Of a stretch of 64,000 nt of DNA, positions 1 to 8,298 are shown one piece after another (the stretch's first letter is position 1; each line of letters opens with the position of its first letter). Both the position numbers and the translations under genes were made by a program. The stretch is from Vibrio amylolyticus. Lineage in GTDB: Bacteria; Pseudomonadota; Gammaproteobacteria; Enterobacterales; Vibrionaceae. The stretch spans positions 124,001 to 188,000 of the forward strand of contig NZ_JAJHVV010000010.1 of NCBI RefSeq assembly GCF_023145695.1, given 5' to 3'. A model generated the notes under the pieces. That model did no database searches and had not been told where the DNA came from. It was given only the letters and a program-made list of their open reading frames with translations.

Positions 1-2
1 AC

Positions 3-1886
3 GTAGCGCGTGCGAAAGGTGGTGTAGGCCTTATTATCACTGGTATTCATATGGCTGAGAACAAACTTGAGCCGTTACCAATGCCTTCACTTCCTTGCCC
101 AACTCTAAATCCGACTGCGTATCTTCGTAGTGCAAAAGAAATGTGCGAACGTGTTCATAGCCATGGCGCTAAGATCATCGGTCAGATTACGGCAGGGTGG
201 GGACGCTCAATGATCCCTGGCTTTACGCCAAAAGACAAATCGGTTGCACCATCTGAGTGTCCTAACCGTTTTGATCCATCGATCACTCACCGTGCTCTAA
301 CAACGGAAGAAGTTCAGTACTACATCAGTCAGTTTATTCAAACTGCAGCAATCATGAAAAAAGCGGGCTTTGACGGTGTTGAAGTTCACGCGGTGCATGA
401 AGGCTACCTGCTTGATCAATTTACACTGGAATTTTTCAACAAGCGTACAGACCAATATGGCGGAAGCTTCGAAAACCGTTACCGCTTTGCTGTTGAGATC
501 ATTAAAGGCATCCGTCAGGTATGTGGTGAAGATTTCGCAATTTCACTGCGTTACTCGGTGAAAAGTAATACTAAAGGCTTTGGTCAGGGCATTCTTCCAG
601 GTGAAGATGCACAAGAAGTAGGCCGTGACTGGGAAGAAGGTCTTAAAGCCGCGAAGTATTTAGTAGATGCAGGTTGTGATGCGTTAAACGTAGATGCAGG
701 TACCTACGATGCATGGTATTGGAACCACCCGCCTAACTACTTTAAACCAGGTATGTACAAGCCATACTGTAAAGCGGTTGCAGAAGTCGTTGATGTGCCA
801 ATCATTATGGCGGGTCGTATGGATGAGCCGAACATGGCTTCACGTGCGGTTAATGAAGGCGTTGCTCATAACATCTCTTTAGGTCGCCCACTATTGGCTG
901 ATCCTGAGATCGTTAATAAGATTCGTCGTGGCCGCTTTGAAGAAGTTCGTCCTTGTTTATCTTGCCACCTAGGTTGTTTAGGTCGCATGGCTGAAGTTGG
1001 GAATGTTTCTTGTGCGGTTAACCCACAATGTGGTCGCGAAGAAGAGTACAAACCTGAGCCTCTATATAAAAAGCAAAAGCTGGTTGTTATCGGTGGTGGT
1101 GTTGGCGGAATGGAAGCAGCTCGTACCGCTTCAGACCGTGGTCACGAAGTCGTATTGTTTGAAAAATCAGACCGTTTAGGTGGCAACGTTATTCCGGGCA
1201 GCCAAGCACCATTCAAGCACGACGATGCAACGCTGATTAGCTGGTATGAAGGGGAAATGAAGCGCAAAGGCGTTGATGTTCGTATGAATACTGCAGCAAA
1301 TGTAGACGTTATTAATGCAGAGAAGCCTGATACAGTCATCTTCGCAACAGGCTCTCGCCCTGTGGTTCCAAAATCCATTAAAGGGATTGATAAGTCTCAT
1401 GTGATCATCGCAGAAGATATGCTGATGAACCCAGAGAAAATCACAGGACAGAATGTCACCGTGATCGGTGCTGGCCTAGTGGGCGCTGAAGCCGCTCTTT
1501 GGATGGCTCAAGAAGGTAAAACAGTCACATTGGTTGATGCGGCTGATGACATCATCGGTGGCCCACACGGTACTTGTTTTGCTAACTACCTCATGATGAA
1601 AGAGCTCCTTGTTAAAGAGAAAGTAGCAGTTAAAACATCGACATACCTATCTCAAATTACTGACTCTGGTGTAGAGCTTCACGCTACAGATAATGCAGAA
1701 GATATTGAAGCACTTGCTGCGGATCATGTGATCGTTTCTATCGGTTACAGTGCTGAGAATGAGATGTTCAAAGAGTTAGAGATGAACCTTGATGTTGAGA
1801 ATATCTACAACATTGGTGACAGTAAGCAGGCCCGTACAATTATGGCTGCAATCTGGGACGCTTACGAAATCACGCGTTCTCTATAA
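3..1886 (+). CDS. 2-enoate reductase-like flavoprotein (FMN/4Fe-4S/FAD), 5' end outside window
   Basis: The frame is open from the first bases, so the gene starts upstream of the window; the ATG at 51 is internal and 627 codons are visible. The N-terminal part is an Old Yellow Enzyme TIM barrel with HAVHEGYLLDQF and RTDQYGGSFENR. Next comes an iron-sulfur cysteine cluster (CLSCHLGC, then a fourth Cys in SCAVNP), then an FAD-binding GGGVGG and a second nucleotide-binding GAGLVGAE fold. This order is that of 2,4-dienoyl-CoA reductase, 2-enoate reductase and bile-acid BaiCD/BaiH enzymes, which reduce activated C=C bonds with NAD(P)H. The HAVHEGY variant is closer to the enoate/Bai branch than to FadH. 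The substrate cannot be told. A terminator follows the stop codon. Confidence 0.85.
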   Translation, partial: VARAKGGVGLIITGIHMAENKLEPLPMPSLPCPTLNPTAYLRSAKEMCERVHSHGAKIIGQITAGWGRSMIPGFTPKDKSVAPSECPNRFDPSITHRALTTEEVQYYISQFIQTAAIMKKAGFDGVEVHAVHEGYLLDQFTLEFFNKRTDQYGGSFENRYRFAVEIIKGIRQVCGEDFAISLRYSVKSNTKGFGQGILPGEDAQEVGRDWEEGLKAAKYLVDAGCDALNVDAGTYDAWYWNHPPNYFKPGMYKPYCKAVAEVVDVPIIMAGRMDEPNMASRAVNEGVAHNISLGRPLLADPEIVNKIRRGRFEEVRPCLSCHLGCLGRMAEVGNVSCAVNPQCGREEEYKPEPLYKKQKLVVIGGGVGGMEAARTASDRGHEVVLFEKSDRLGGNVIPGSQAPFKHDDATLISWYEGEMKRKGVDVRMNTAANVDVINAEKPDTVIFATGSRPVVPKSIKGIDKSHVIIAEDMLMNPEKITGQNVTVIGAGLVGAEAALWMAQEGKTVTLVDAADDIIGGPHGTCFANYLMMKELLVKEKVAVKTSTYLSQITDSGVELHATDNAEDIEALAADHVIVSIGYSAENEMFKELEMNLDVENIYNIGDSKQARTIMAAIWDAYEITRSL

Positions 1887-1947
1887 ATATTGATTTAAAG
1901 GTTTAACAACGATAAGCGTAATAATCTCCTATTAAGCTAATCACCTT

Positions 1948-1982
1948 GACGGTATTAACCTTGTGTTGATACCGTCTTTTTT
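1948..1982 (+). terminator. Terminator after the flavoenzyme
   Basis: GACGGTAT and ATACCGTC form an 8-bp perfect stem, extended inward by TAAC/GTTG, and are followed by six T. It lies about 60 bp after the stop codon of the flavoenzyme. Confidence 0.85.
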
Positions 1983-2007
1983 ATCTCAGCTTAAAGGGAA
2001 AAGAAAG

Positions 2008-2628
2008 TTATTTTCCGAGGGCGAAAGTTGGTAAAGATAAATGCCAGCGAATAGCGCCTAAACGAATGACTAACGTTGAGATGAGTCCTGCTAGAAAAGC
2101 GGTAGTTGTGTCGTATCCCATTTGCAATACTAGCGTATGGAAAATACCACCGAAAATACATGCTGTCGCATAGACTTCACTGCGCAAGACCATTGGAACT
2201 TCGCGTGCAAGCATATCTCGGATGATGCCGCCACCACAGCCAGTAATGACGCCCATGATAACCGCAACCATTGCAGAGTCTTGGAACATCAACGCTTTTT
2301 CAACACCAATGCCAACAAATACCGCTAAGCCAATAGCGTCACACACAGGTAAAATCCACCAAGCGAGTCGCTTCGGTCTACGCACAATCAACATGGTTAA
2401 CAAACAGGTAATAAAAATTACCCATAGGTAAGTGGTGTCTGTAATCCAAAATACTGGGGTTGCCCCTAGTGCCATGTCTCGAATCGTACCACCACCAATT
2501 GCCGTAACACTTCCCAATACAATGACGCCAAAAGGATCCATTTTAAGACGCCCTGCAAGGAGGACGCCAGAGATGGCAAAAATAGCGGTGCCAAACAGGT
2601 CAAATAGGTAGAGCAGCATGGAATCCAT
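2008..2628 (-). CDS. TRIC-family (UPF0126) inner-membrane protein, YadS-like
   Basis: A 206-residue hydrophobic protein made of two homologous halves, each with a glycine-rich signature: GGGTIRDMALG in the first and GGGIIRDMLA in the second. This is typical of the bacterial UPF0126/trimeric intracellular cation channel family; seven membrane helices are expected. The family includes E. coli YadS and YicG, whose physiological role is unsettled. It is the last gene of a minus-strand run after btuF, about 70 bp downstream. As I recall, E. coli also keeps mtn, btuF and yadS together, so the pairing is conserved, but no link to cobalamin is proven. The ATG at 2628 has only a weak ribosome site; the ATG three codons on is an alternative. 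Confidence 0.85.
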   Translation of the reverse strand: MDSMLLYLFDLFGTAIFAISGVLLAGRLKMDPFGVIVLGSVTAIGGGTIRDMALGATPVFWITDTTYLWVIFITCLLTMLIVRRPKRLAWWILPVCDAIGLAVFVGIGVEKALMFQDSAMVAVIMGVITGCGGGIIRDMLAREVPMVLRSEVYATACIFGGIFHTLVLQMGYDTTTAFLAGLISTLVIRLGAIRWHLSLPTFALGK

Positions 2629-2697
2629 GTTACAAATTTCTCATTCAGTGATAAGGGTTTTTAATGGCGAGATTGTACGTAATTCTCCATTAAAACG

Positions 2698-3549
2698 TTA
2701 GCGTTTTTGTCGAACAGACTCTAAGTGTCCACACACTTCTTCAATGGCTAAAAGTGTTCTTGGAGTTGGTCGATTAATCCAATCCGCTTTCAAGGACCAA
2801 ACCGCGCTGTTCTTAACAGCGGGTATTTGCTGTTCCCATTTGTCCCACATCTTTCCATTTTCGATAGCATGCTCAGATAAAAAGAGGACTTCCGGTTCTG
2901 AAACAATGACTTGTTCTATGCCCACTTGGGGATAGGAAGTCGCACTATTTTCGAAGACATTGACGCCCCCACAAAATGAAAACACTTCACTAGGCCAATG
3001 CCCTTGAGCTAACGTAATTACAGGATTTTCACTGAGTTGGTAGAAGTAACGTACAGGATCGGTAACGTCATACTGTTCTGATAATTCGGCGAGTTTTTTT
3101 CTGAACAGTTTAGCTTGTTCGAAACCGTAGTTTGGGTCATCGCTATAGTGGCTCAACTGTTCAATATTATTGGCGATATCATTAAGGCTGCTAGTGTGAG
3201 AGTAATAGATATCAAAACCAAAGCGTTCTAACATTTCGAGTTCTTTCTGTGGATTACCGGATGGCCATGCAATGATAAGGTCAGGCTGAAGAGCAATGAT
3301 TCTTTCAAGCTTCATTCCTTGATAGTTGGCGACTTTTTCAATGGATTTCACTTCTTTGGGATAGTCACTCATCTCACTGACCGCAACGAGTTTATCCCCA
3401 AGGCCAGCAGCAAAGGCGATTTCTGTTGCGTGTGGAGCCAGTGATATCACCCTATTGACGGGCGTTCTTGTTTCAGCGGCAGCGTTCAGCGACGTGGACA
3501 GAAAAAGGCTAGATGCGATAAAAAGTGATAATGGAAAAAGGCGAGGCAT
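2698..3549 (-). CDS. btuF: Vitamin B12-binding periplasmic protein BtuF
   Basis: A 283-residue ABC-transporter substrate-binding protein for cobalamin. It begins with a signal peptide (MPRLFPLSLFIASSLFLSTS, cleavage near AAA-ET), followed by the family's RVISLAPHATEIAFAAGLG segment and the cluster A-9 two-lobe architecture with a long linking helix. It would deliver B12 to BtuCD at the inner membrane; btuC and btuD are not in this window. Its ATG follows the TAA of the CbiB-family gene with no intervening base, so translation is probably coupled. Confidence 0.93.
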   Translation of the reverse strand: MPRLFPLSLFIASSLFLSTSLNAAAETRTPVNRVISLAPHATEIAFAAGLGDKLVAVSEMSDYPKEVKSIEKVANYQGMKLERIIALQPDLIIAWPSGNPQKELEMLERFGFDIYYSHTSSLNDIANNIEQLSHYSDDPNYGFEQAKLFRKKLAELSEQYDVTDPVRYFYQLSENPVITLAQGHWPSEVFSFCGGVNVFENSATSYPQVGIEQVIVSEPEVLFLSEHAIENGKMWDKWEQQIPAVKNSAVWSLKADWINRPTPRTLLAIEEVCGHLESVRQKR

Positions 3550-4503
3550 TTAAAACCCTTGGTAAACAGTAAAAAGAATCAGACTTTGAATAAGAATCCA
3601 CGCAAATACGCGCCAAGCAATTAGGGTTTGCACTTGTGATAGGTGGATAGCAGAAGGCGCAATTCGGCCACCTATTTTGCTTCGCACACTTTTGCGCTTG
3701 TTATAGATAGCGGGACCACCTAAAGACAGCTCAAGCTTATTACCCACAGAAGTGAGTAGCCATGCAGGGCCAGGAAGTGGCCAAGAAGGGCTTTGAATCA
3801 GCATGGTTTTGAATGTATGAAAGGCCTTGTTACCACAAACAATAAAGAGTGCGAAAAGGCGTAGAGGTATGAAATCTAAGATGGCAACGGTGCGAGTCAC
3901 AGTCAACCCAAAAGGAGAATAGCGTGCACGAGAAGGCGACCATGCTCTGGCTAGCTCTGCGGTAAGTCGATAAATAAGAGCGCCACTGCCGTCTGCAATT
4001 GCATACCAAAAGAGAACACAAACTACATTGCGACCATAACCCATAATGATGGTCTCTGCGCCTGCTTTCCCGAGCCCTAGTGCAGATAAACTGCTCGTAT
4101 CACGATTCAAAACCGGAGAGAGGAGGGTTCTTGCGGTTTTTTTATCATCATGAGCGAGCGCCTTGGTTAAACCGTTAGCGAGTTTTTCGTTGCTTCGCCA
4201 ATCTAACGCAAGCAGCAACAAGGCAAGTTCAAAGAGTTGCGGTTGCCAAACAAGAGGTTTGAGTGCCCAAAGAACCAGAATTGCCGGGATCACCATTAAC
4301 AACCAGGCTAATGTGCCCGAAATTAGGCTTTGAGAGTAGTGGGTGTTGGTATTTACTTTTTCAGCCAGTTGCTCCGCAAATTTATGCCATAAAGTGACAG
4401 GATGAGCCTCCCTTGGAATAGGGATAATAAGGTGAAAAAGTAGCGCTCCCCACATAACAAGGAGCGTACCGTTTGAATATAGCTGATTGAAGATCTCTTC
4501 CAT
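3550..4503 (-). CDS. CbiB/CobD-family membrane protein (AmpE-like superfamily)
   Basis: A 317-residue polytopic membrane protein with the length and layout of the CbiB/CobD family, which makes adenosylcobinamide phosphate by attaching aminopropanol. The position between mtnN and btuF supports a cobalamin-related role, perhaps salvage. The usual family segment with Glu-Asn and Asp-Gly-Val residues is diverged here (GYGRNVVCVLFWYAIADGSG), so catalytic activity should not be assumed. The related AmpE branch is a less likely alternative. The stop codon abuts the btuF start codon, and the gene begins 15 bp after the mtnN stop. Confidence 0.7.
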   Translation of the reverse strand: MEEIFNQLYSNGTLLVMWGALLFHLIIPIPREAHPVTLWHKFAEQLAEKVNTNTHYSQSLISGTLAWLLMVIPAILVLWALKPLVWQPQLFELALLLLALDWRSNEKLANGLTKALAHDDKKTARTLLSPVLNRDTSSLSALGLGKAGAETIIMGYGRNVVCVLFWYAIADGSGALIYRLTAELARAWSPSRARYSPFGLTVTRTVAILDFIPLRLFALFIVCGNKAFHTFKTMLIQSPSWPLPGPAWLLTSVGNKLELSLGGPAIYNKRKSVRSKIGGRIAPSAIHLSQVQTLIAWRVFAWILIQSLILFTVYQGF

Positions 4504-4518
4504 GATATCCGCTGTTAA

Positions 4519-5214
4519 CTATTTTAGAAGTTGAACCATCTTAACGACCATTTCTGAAGAGCTTTTCGCTGCTAGCGGTAAGAACTCTTCAAAACTCATT
4601 GGTGATTCTTTATCTGCTACGTCAGAGATCGCACGTACGACAACAAATGGGATGTTGAATTGATGACAAGTTTGAGCAATCGCCGAAGCTTCCATTTCTA
4701 CTGCAATAACAGAAGGGAAGTGCTTACGAATAAACGCTTGGCGTTCCGCTGTACAAACAAACGCATCACCGGTACAGATGAGACCACGAACCGCGTGTTT
4801 GTCTTCCATTTGTGTTAATGCTTGCTCTGCAATATCCATCAATTTTTGGTCTGCAGTGAAAGCGGCAGGTTGACCGGCCATTTGACCCATTTCGTAACCA
4901 AAAGCCGTTACATCAGCATCGTGATGACGAACTTCCGTTGAAATTACCACATCACCCAAGTTAAGAGTCGAATCAAATCCACCCGCAGAGCCAGTATTAA
5001 TCACCACATCAGGTTGATACTCATCCAGTAAAATAGTGGTACCAATCGCGGCAGCAACTTTACCAATACCTGATTGCAGAACGACAACATCAACACCTTC
5101 TAGTTGGCCTGAGAAGAAAGTGCAGCCTGCTTTGTTGATCTCTTTACAGTTAATGATGGCGCTCTTTAGAATAGAGACTTCTTGTTCCATTGCGCCAATG
5201 ATGCCGATTTTCAT
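4519..5214 (-). CDS. mtnN: 5'-methylthioadenosine/S-adenosylhomocysteine nucleosidase
   Basis: This 231-residue enzyme cleaves adenine from methylthioadenosine and S-adenosylhomocysteine, recycling SAM by-products. The SAH step supplies S-ribosylhomocysteine, the LuxS substrate for AI-2. MKIGIIGAMEQEV is the canonical N terminus. NTGSAGG, the VAVEMEA-type segment (IAVEMEASAIAQ) and VVRAISDVAD with the catalytic Asp are all present. The frame is open to 5319, but the ATG at 5214 is preceded by TAGGAA at correct spacing and matches the usual 230-232-residue length. First gene of the minus-strand mtnN-cbiB-btuF run. Confidence 0.96.
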   Translation of the reverse strand: MKIGIIGAMEQEVSILKSAIINCKEINKAGCTFFSGQLEGVDVVVLQSGIGKVAAAIGTTILLDEYQPDVVINTGSAGGFDSTLNLGDVVISTEVRHHDADVTAFGYEMGQMAGQPAAFTADQKLMDIAEQALTQMEDKHAVRGLICTGDAFVCTAERQAFIRKHFPSVIAVEMEASAIAQTCHQFNIPFVVVRAISDVADKESPMSFEEFLPLAAKSSSEMVVKMVQLLK

Positions 5215-5333
5215 AATGGTTCCTAATAAATGATTTGAGGTGTTAACCCTAAGTTTACCATGAAAAAAATCGTCGCAAATAAACTTTAGTGAGCCGTATG
5301 AAGGTGTAGTGAGATGCAAGTAGTTTTATTCAG

Positions 5334-5362
5334 TTGCTATCGCGTTGAACTTCCCTTATAAT
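5334..5362 (+). promoter_or_regulatory. Probable rpsO promoter
   Basis: TTGCTA at 5334 and a perfect TATAAT at 5357 are separated by 17 bp, giving a good sigma-70 promoter. The transcript would have about 65 nt of leader before rpsO. Confidence 0.7.
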
Positions 5363-5435
5363 CCGCGCTTCGCGTAGTGGCTGAATCAGAGATTGGCTGC
5401 TACAAATACAAACCTACTCTTATTAGGAGAGCATT

Positions 5436-5705
5436 ATGTCTCTGAATGCAGAAACTAAAGCAGCAATCGTTGCAGAATACGCACGTTCTGAAGGCGACAC
5501 TGGTTCACCAGAAGTACAAGTAGCACTACTAACTGCTTCTATCAACCACCTTCAAGGTCACTTCAAAGCTCACAAAGGCGATCACCACAGCCGTCGTGGT
5601 CTTCTACGCATGGTATCTAGCCGTCGTAAACTTCTTGATTACTTGAAAGGCAAAGACCTAGCTCGTTACCAAGATCTAATCAAACGTCAAGGTCTACGTC
5701 GCTAA
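5436..5705 (+). CDS. rpsO: 30S ribosomal protein S15
   Basis: An 89-residue small-subunit protein that binds 16S rRNA early in assembly. The sequence is canonical, with GDTGSPEVQVALLT, HKGDHHSRRGLL and the C-terminal RYQDLIKRQGLRR. TAGGAGA precedes the ATG. The gene has its own promoter and a terminator, followed by pnp, the order found across gammaproteobacteria. E. coli S15 represses its own translation through the leader mRNA; I cannot verify the pseudoknot here. Confidence 0.98.
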   Translation: MSLNAETKAAIVAEYARSEGDTGSPEVQVALLTASINHLQGHFKAHKGDHHSRRGLLRMVSSRRKLLDYLKGKDLARYQDLIKRQGLRR

Positions 5706-5732
5706 TTATAGCTGCATAGCAAGTTTGTTTAG

Positions 5733-5757
5733 AAAGGGGCTTTATGCCCCTTTTTTG
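5733..5757 (+). terminator. rpsO terminator
   Basis: GGGGC and GCCCC flank a TTTAT loop and are followed by six T, about 30 bp after rpsO. In the E. coli arrangement read-through here supplies part of pnp transcription. Confidence 0.85.
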
Positions 5758-5882
5758 TTGCCTGAAATCTGCTTAAAAACCCTCTTTTTTTTATGACAAA
5801 GTCATAGGTCATAGCAAAAGAGCACCTATATAGTTTATACTACGCCTCGCCTGACATGCTCTCGCATTAGGCAGATAAAATT

Positions 5883-6002
5883 GTTCAAGAATTACAGTCA
5901 CAGATGTCGGCCAATTGGTCGCGACTATTCAAAAGCGATTCGGGTAAAACCTTATTTATCCTCAGTCTCTTTTCACTAGTCGCGATTGGTAATTTCTTGA
6001 AC
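5883..6002 (+). promoter_or_regulatory. Long pnp leader hairpin, probable RNase III/PNPase autoregulation site
   Basis: Two sets of complementary arms nest around one loop. GTTCAAGAA at 5883-5891 pairs with TTCTTGAAC at 5994-6002, and a CCAA..TCGCGACTA arm at 5911-5927 pairs with TAGTCGCGATTGG at 5977-5989. In E. coli a comparable double-stranded pnp leader is cut by RNase III, and PNPase then degrades the duplex and so represses its own synthesis. Position and architecture match; function here is inferred. The 343-bp gap between rpsO and pnp otherwise holds only the rpsO terminator and AT-rich sequence with a possible TATACT -10 at 5836. Confidence 0.7.
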
Positions 6003-6048
6003 TGTCACTTACTTATTCTAAAGTTGCTCTTTAGATCAAGGATATATA

Positions 6049-8172
6049 ATGTTTGAAAAACCAGTTGTAAAGTCGTTTCAATACGGCAATCACACCGTTA
6101 CTCTAGAAACTGGCGTTATCGCACGTCAAGCTACTGCTGCTGTAATGGCAACTATGGACGATACGTCAGTATTCGTTTCTGTTGTTGCTAAAAAAGAAGC
6201 GGTTCAAGGTCAAGACTTCTTCCCGCTAACAGTAAACTACCAAGAGCGTACTTACGCTGCTGGTAAAATCCCTGGTGGATTCTTTAAGCGTGAAGGTCGT
6301 CCTTCTGAAGCTGAGACACTAACGGCTCGTCTAATCGACCGTCCAATTCGTCCTCTTTTCCCTGATGCGTTTAAAAACGAAGTTCAGGTAATCGCAACGG
6401 TTGTTTCTATCAACCCAGACGTAAACCCAGACATGATCACTATGATCGCAACGTCTGCTGCTCTTGCTATCTCTGGTGCGCCATTCAATGGTCCTATCGG
6501 TGCGGCACGTGTTGGTCACATTGACGGTCAACTTGTTCTTAACCCTTCAAACACAGAGCTAGAAAGCTCTAAGCTGGATCTTGTTGTATCTGGTACTGAA
6601 GGCGCGGTACTAATGGTTGAATCTGAAGCTGATAACTTAACAGAAGAAGAGATGCTTTCTGCTGTTGTTTACGGTCACGATCAACAACAAGTTGTTATCA
6701 AAGCGATCAATGAATTCGCAGCTGAAGTAGCAACTCCTTCATGGAATTGGACAGCTCCAGAAGAGAACACAGCGCTTAACACTAAGATCGCTGAGCTAGC
6801 AGAAACTAAGCTTGCTGATGCTTACAAAATCACTGAGAAGATGGCTCGTTACGACCGCATCCATGAGATTTCTGCAGAAGTAAATGAAGTATTGCTTGCT
6901 GAAGATCCAGAAGCAAACACGAAAGAAATCCACTCTATCTTCCACGATTTAGAGAAGACAGTTGTACGTCGCAGCATCATTGCTGGTAACCCACGTATCG
7001 ATGGTCGTGAGAAAGACATGGTTCGTGCACTTGATGTACGTACTGGTGTTCTTCCGCGTACACACGGTTCATCTCTATTCACTCGTGGTGAGACTCAAGC
7101 ACTTGTTACTGCAACGCTTGGTACACAACGTGATGCTCAAATCATCGATAGCCTAATGGGTGAGAAGAAAGATCACTTCCTTCTACACTACAACTTCCCT
7201 CCATACTGTGTAGGTGAAACAGGTTTCGTTGGTTCTCCTAAGCGTCGTGAAATTGGTCACGGTAAACTTGCTAAGCGTGGTATTGCTGCGGTTATGCCTT
7301 CAATTGAAGAATTCCCATACACAGTACGTGTTGTATCGGAAATCACTGAATCTAACGGTTCTTCTTCAATGGCTTCTGTATGTGGTACATCTCTAGCGCT
7401 TATGGATGCTGGTGTTCCAATCAAAGCTTCTGTTGCGGGTATCGCGATGGGTCTTGTTAAAGAAGGCGACGATTTCGTTGTTCTTTCTGACATCCTTGGC
7501 GACGAAGATCACCTAGGTGACATGGACTTTAAAGTAGCAGGTACTAACGAAGGTATCACTGCTCTTCAAATGGATATCAAGATCGAAGGTATCACTAAAG
7601 AGATCATGCAGATCGCTCTTAACCAAGCACAAGGCGCGCGTAAGCACATCCTTTCTGTTATGGATGAGGCACTTGGTGGTGCTCGTGAAGATATCTCTGA
7701 ATTCGCTCCACGTATCCACACGATGAAAATCAACACTGATAAGATCCGTGACGTTATCGGTAAAGGTGGCGCTGTTATCCGTTCTCTATGTGAAGAGACT
7801 GGTACAACTATCGAAATCGAAGATGATGGTACAGTTAAGATCGCTGCGACTTCTGGTGAGCAAGCTGAAGATGCAATCAACCGCATTAAAGCACTGACTG
7901 CTGAAGTTGAAGTAGGTACTATCTACACAGGTAAAGTTGCTCGTCTAGCTGACTTCGGTGCTTTCGTTACTATTCTTCCTGGTAAAGATGGTCTAGTACA
8001 CATCTCTCAAATCGCTGATAAGCGCATTGAGAAAGTGTCTGATTACCTGACTGAAGGTCAAGAAGTTAAAGTTAAAGTTCTTGAAATCGACCGTCAAGGC
8101 CGCGTACGTCTAAGCATGAAAGAAGCAGTAGACAAGCCTGCTGAAGAAACTCCAGCAGCTGATGCTGAGTAA
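6049..8172 (+). CDS. pnp: Polyribonucleotide nucleotidyltransferase (PNPase)
   Basis: A 707-residue phosphorolytic 3'-to-5' exoribonuclease of the RNA degradosome, also important for sRNA stability and cold growth. Two RNase PH-like core domains lie at roughly 1-230 and 310-545, separated by an all-helical segment. A KH domain with the GKGG loop (IRDVIGKGGAVIRSL) is near 555-615, and a C-terminal S1 domain (GKVARLADFGAFV) near 620-690. Length agrees with the family. The codons are strongly biased toward those used in highly expressed Vibrio genes. It is preceded by the leader hairpin and followed by its own terminator. Confidence 0.98.
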   Translation: MFEKPVVKSFQYGNHTVTLETGVIARQATAAVMATMDDTSVFVSVVAKKEAVQGQDFFPLTVNYQERTYAAGKIPGGFFKREGRPSEAETLTARLIDRPIRPLFPDAFKNEVQVIATVVSINPDVNPDMITMIATSAALAISGAPFNGPIGAARVGHIDGQLVLNPSNTELESSKLDLVVSGTEGAVLMVESEADNLTEEEMLSAVVYGHDQQQVVIKAINEFAAEVATPSWNWTAPEENTALNTKIAELAETKLADAYKITEKMARYDRIHEISAEVNEVLLAEDPEANTKEIHSIFHDLEKTVVRRSIIAGNPRIDGREKDMVRALDVRTGVLPRTHGSSLFTRGETQALVTATLGTQRDAQIIDSLMGEKKDHFLLHYNFPPYCVGETGFVGSPKRREIGHGKLAKRGIAAVMPSIEEFPYTVRVVSEITESNGSSSMASVCGTSLALMDAGVPIKASVAGIAMGLVKEGDDFVVLSDILGDEDHLGDMDFKVAGTNEGITALQMDIKIEGITKEIMQIALNQAQGARKHILSVMDEALGGAREDISEFAPRIHTMKINTDKIRDVIGKGGAVIRSLCEETGTTIEIEDDGTVKIAATSGEQAEDAINRIKALTAEVEVGTIYTGKVARLADFGAFVTILPGKDGLVHISQIADKRIEKVSDYLTEGQEVKVKVLEIDRQGRVRLSMKEAVDKPAEETPAADAE

Positions 8173-8222
8173 TTCGCTATACTTAACTAGGTAATTAACC
8201 TATTGAGTATAAAGCATGTTAT

Positions 8223-8249
8223 AAAGGGAGCATTATCGCTCCCTTTTTT
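8223..8249 (+). terminator. pnp terminator
   Basis: AAAGGGAGC and GCTCCCTTT form a 9-bp stem around ATTATC, followed by T residues. It lies inside what would be the longest open frame of nlpI, supporting the later GTG start for that gene. Confidence 0.9.
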
Positions 8250-8298
8250 ATCATCTAATTTCCAGCAAATTCATGTTGGGCGACAGGAGTATCTATTT

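Noticed and set aside
5283..5319. Earlier start giving a 266-residue MtnN
   Set aside because: The extension is not part of the family; the ATG at 5214 has the ribosome site and normal length.
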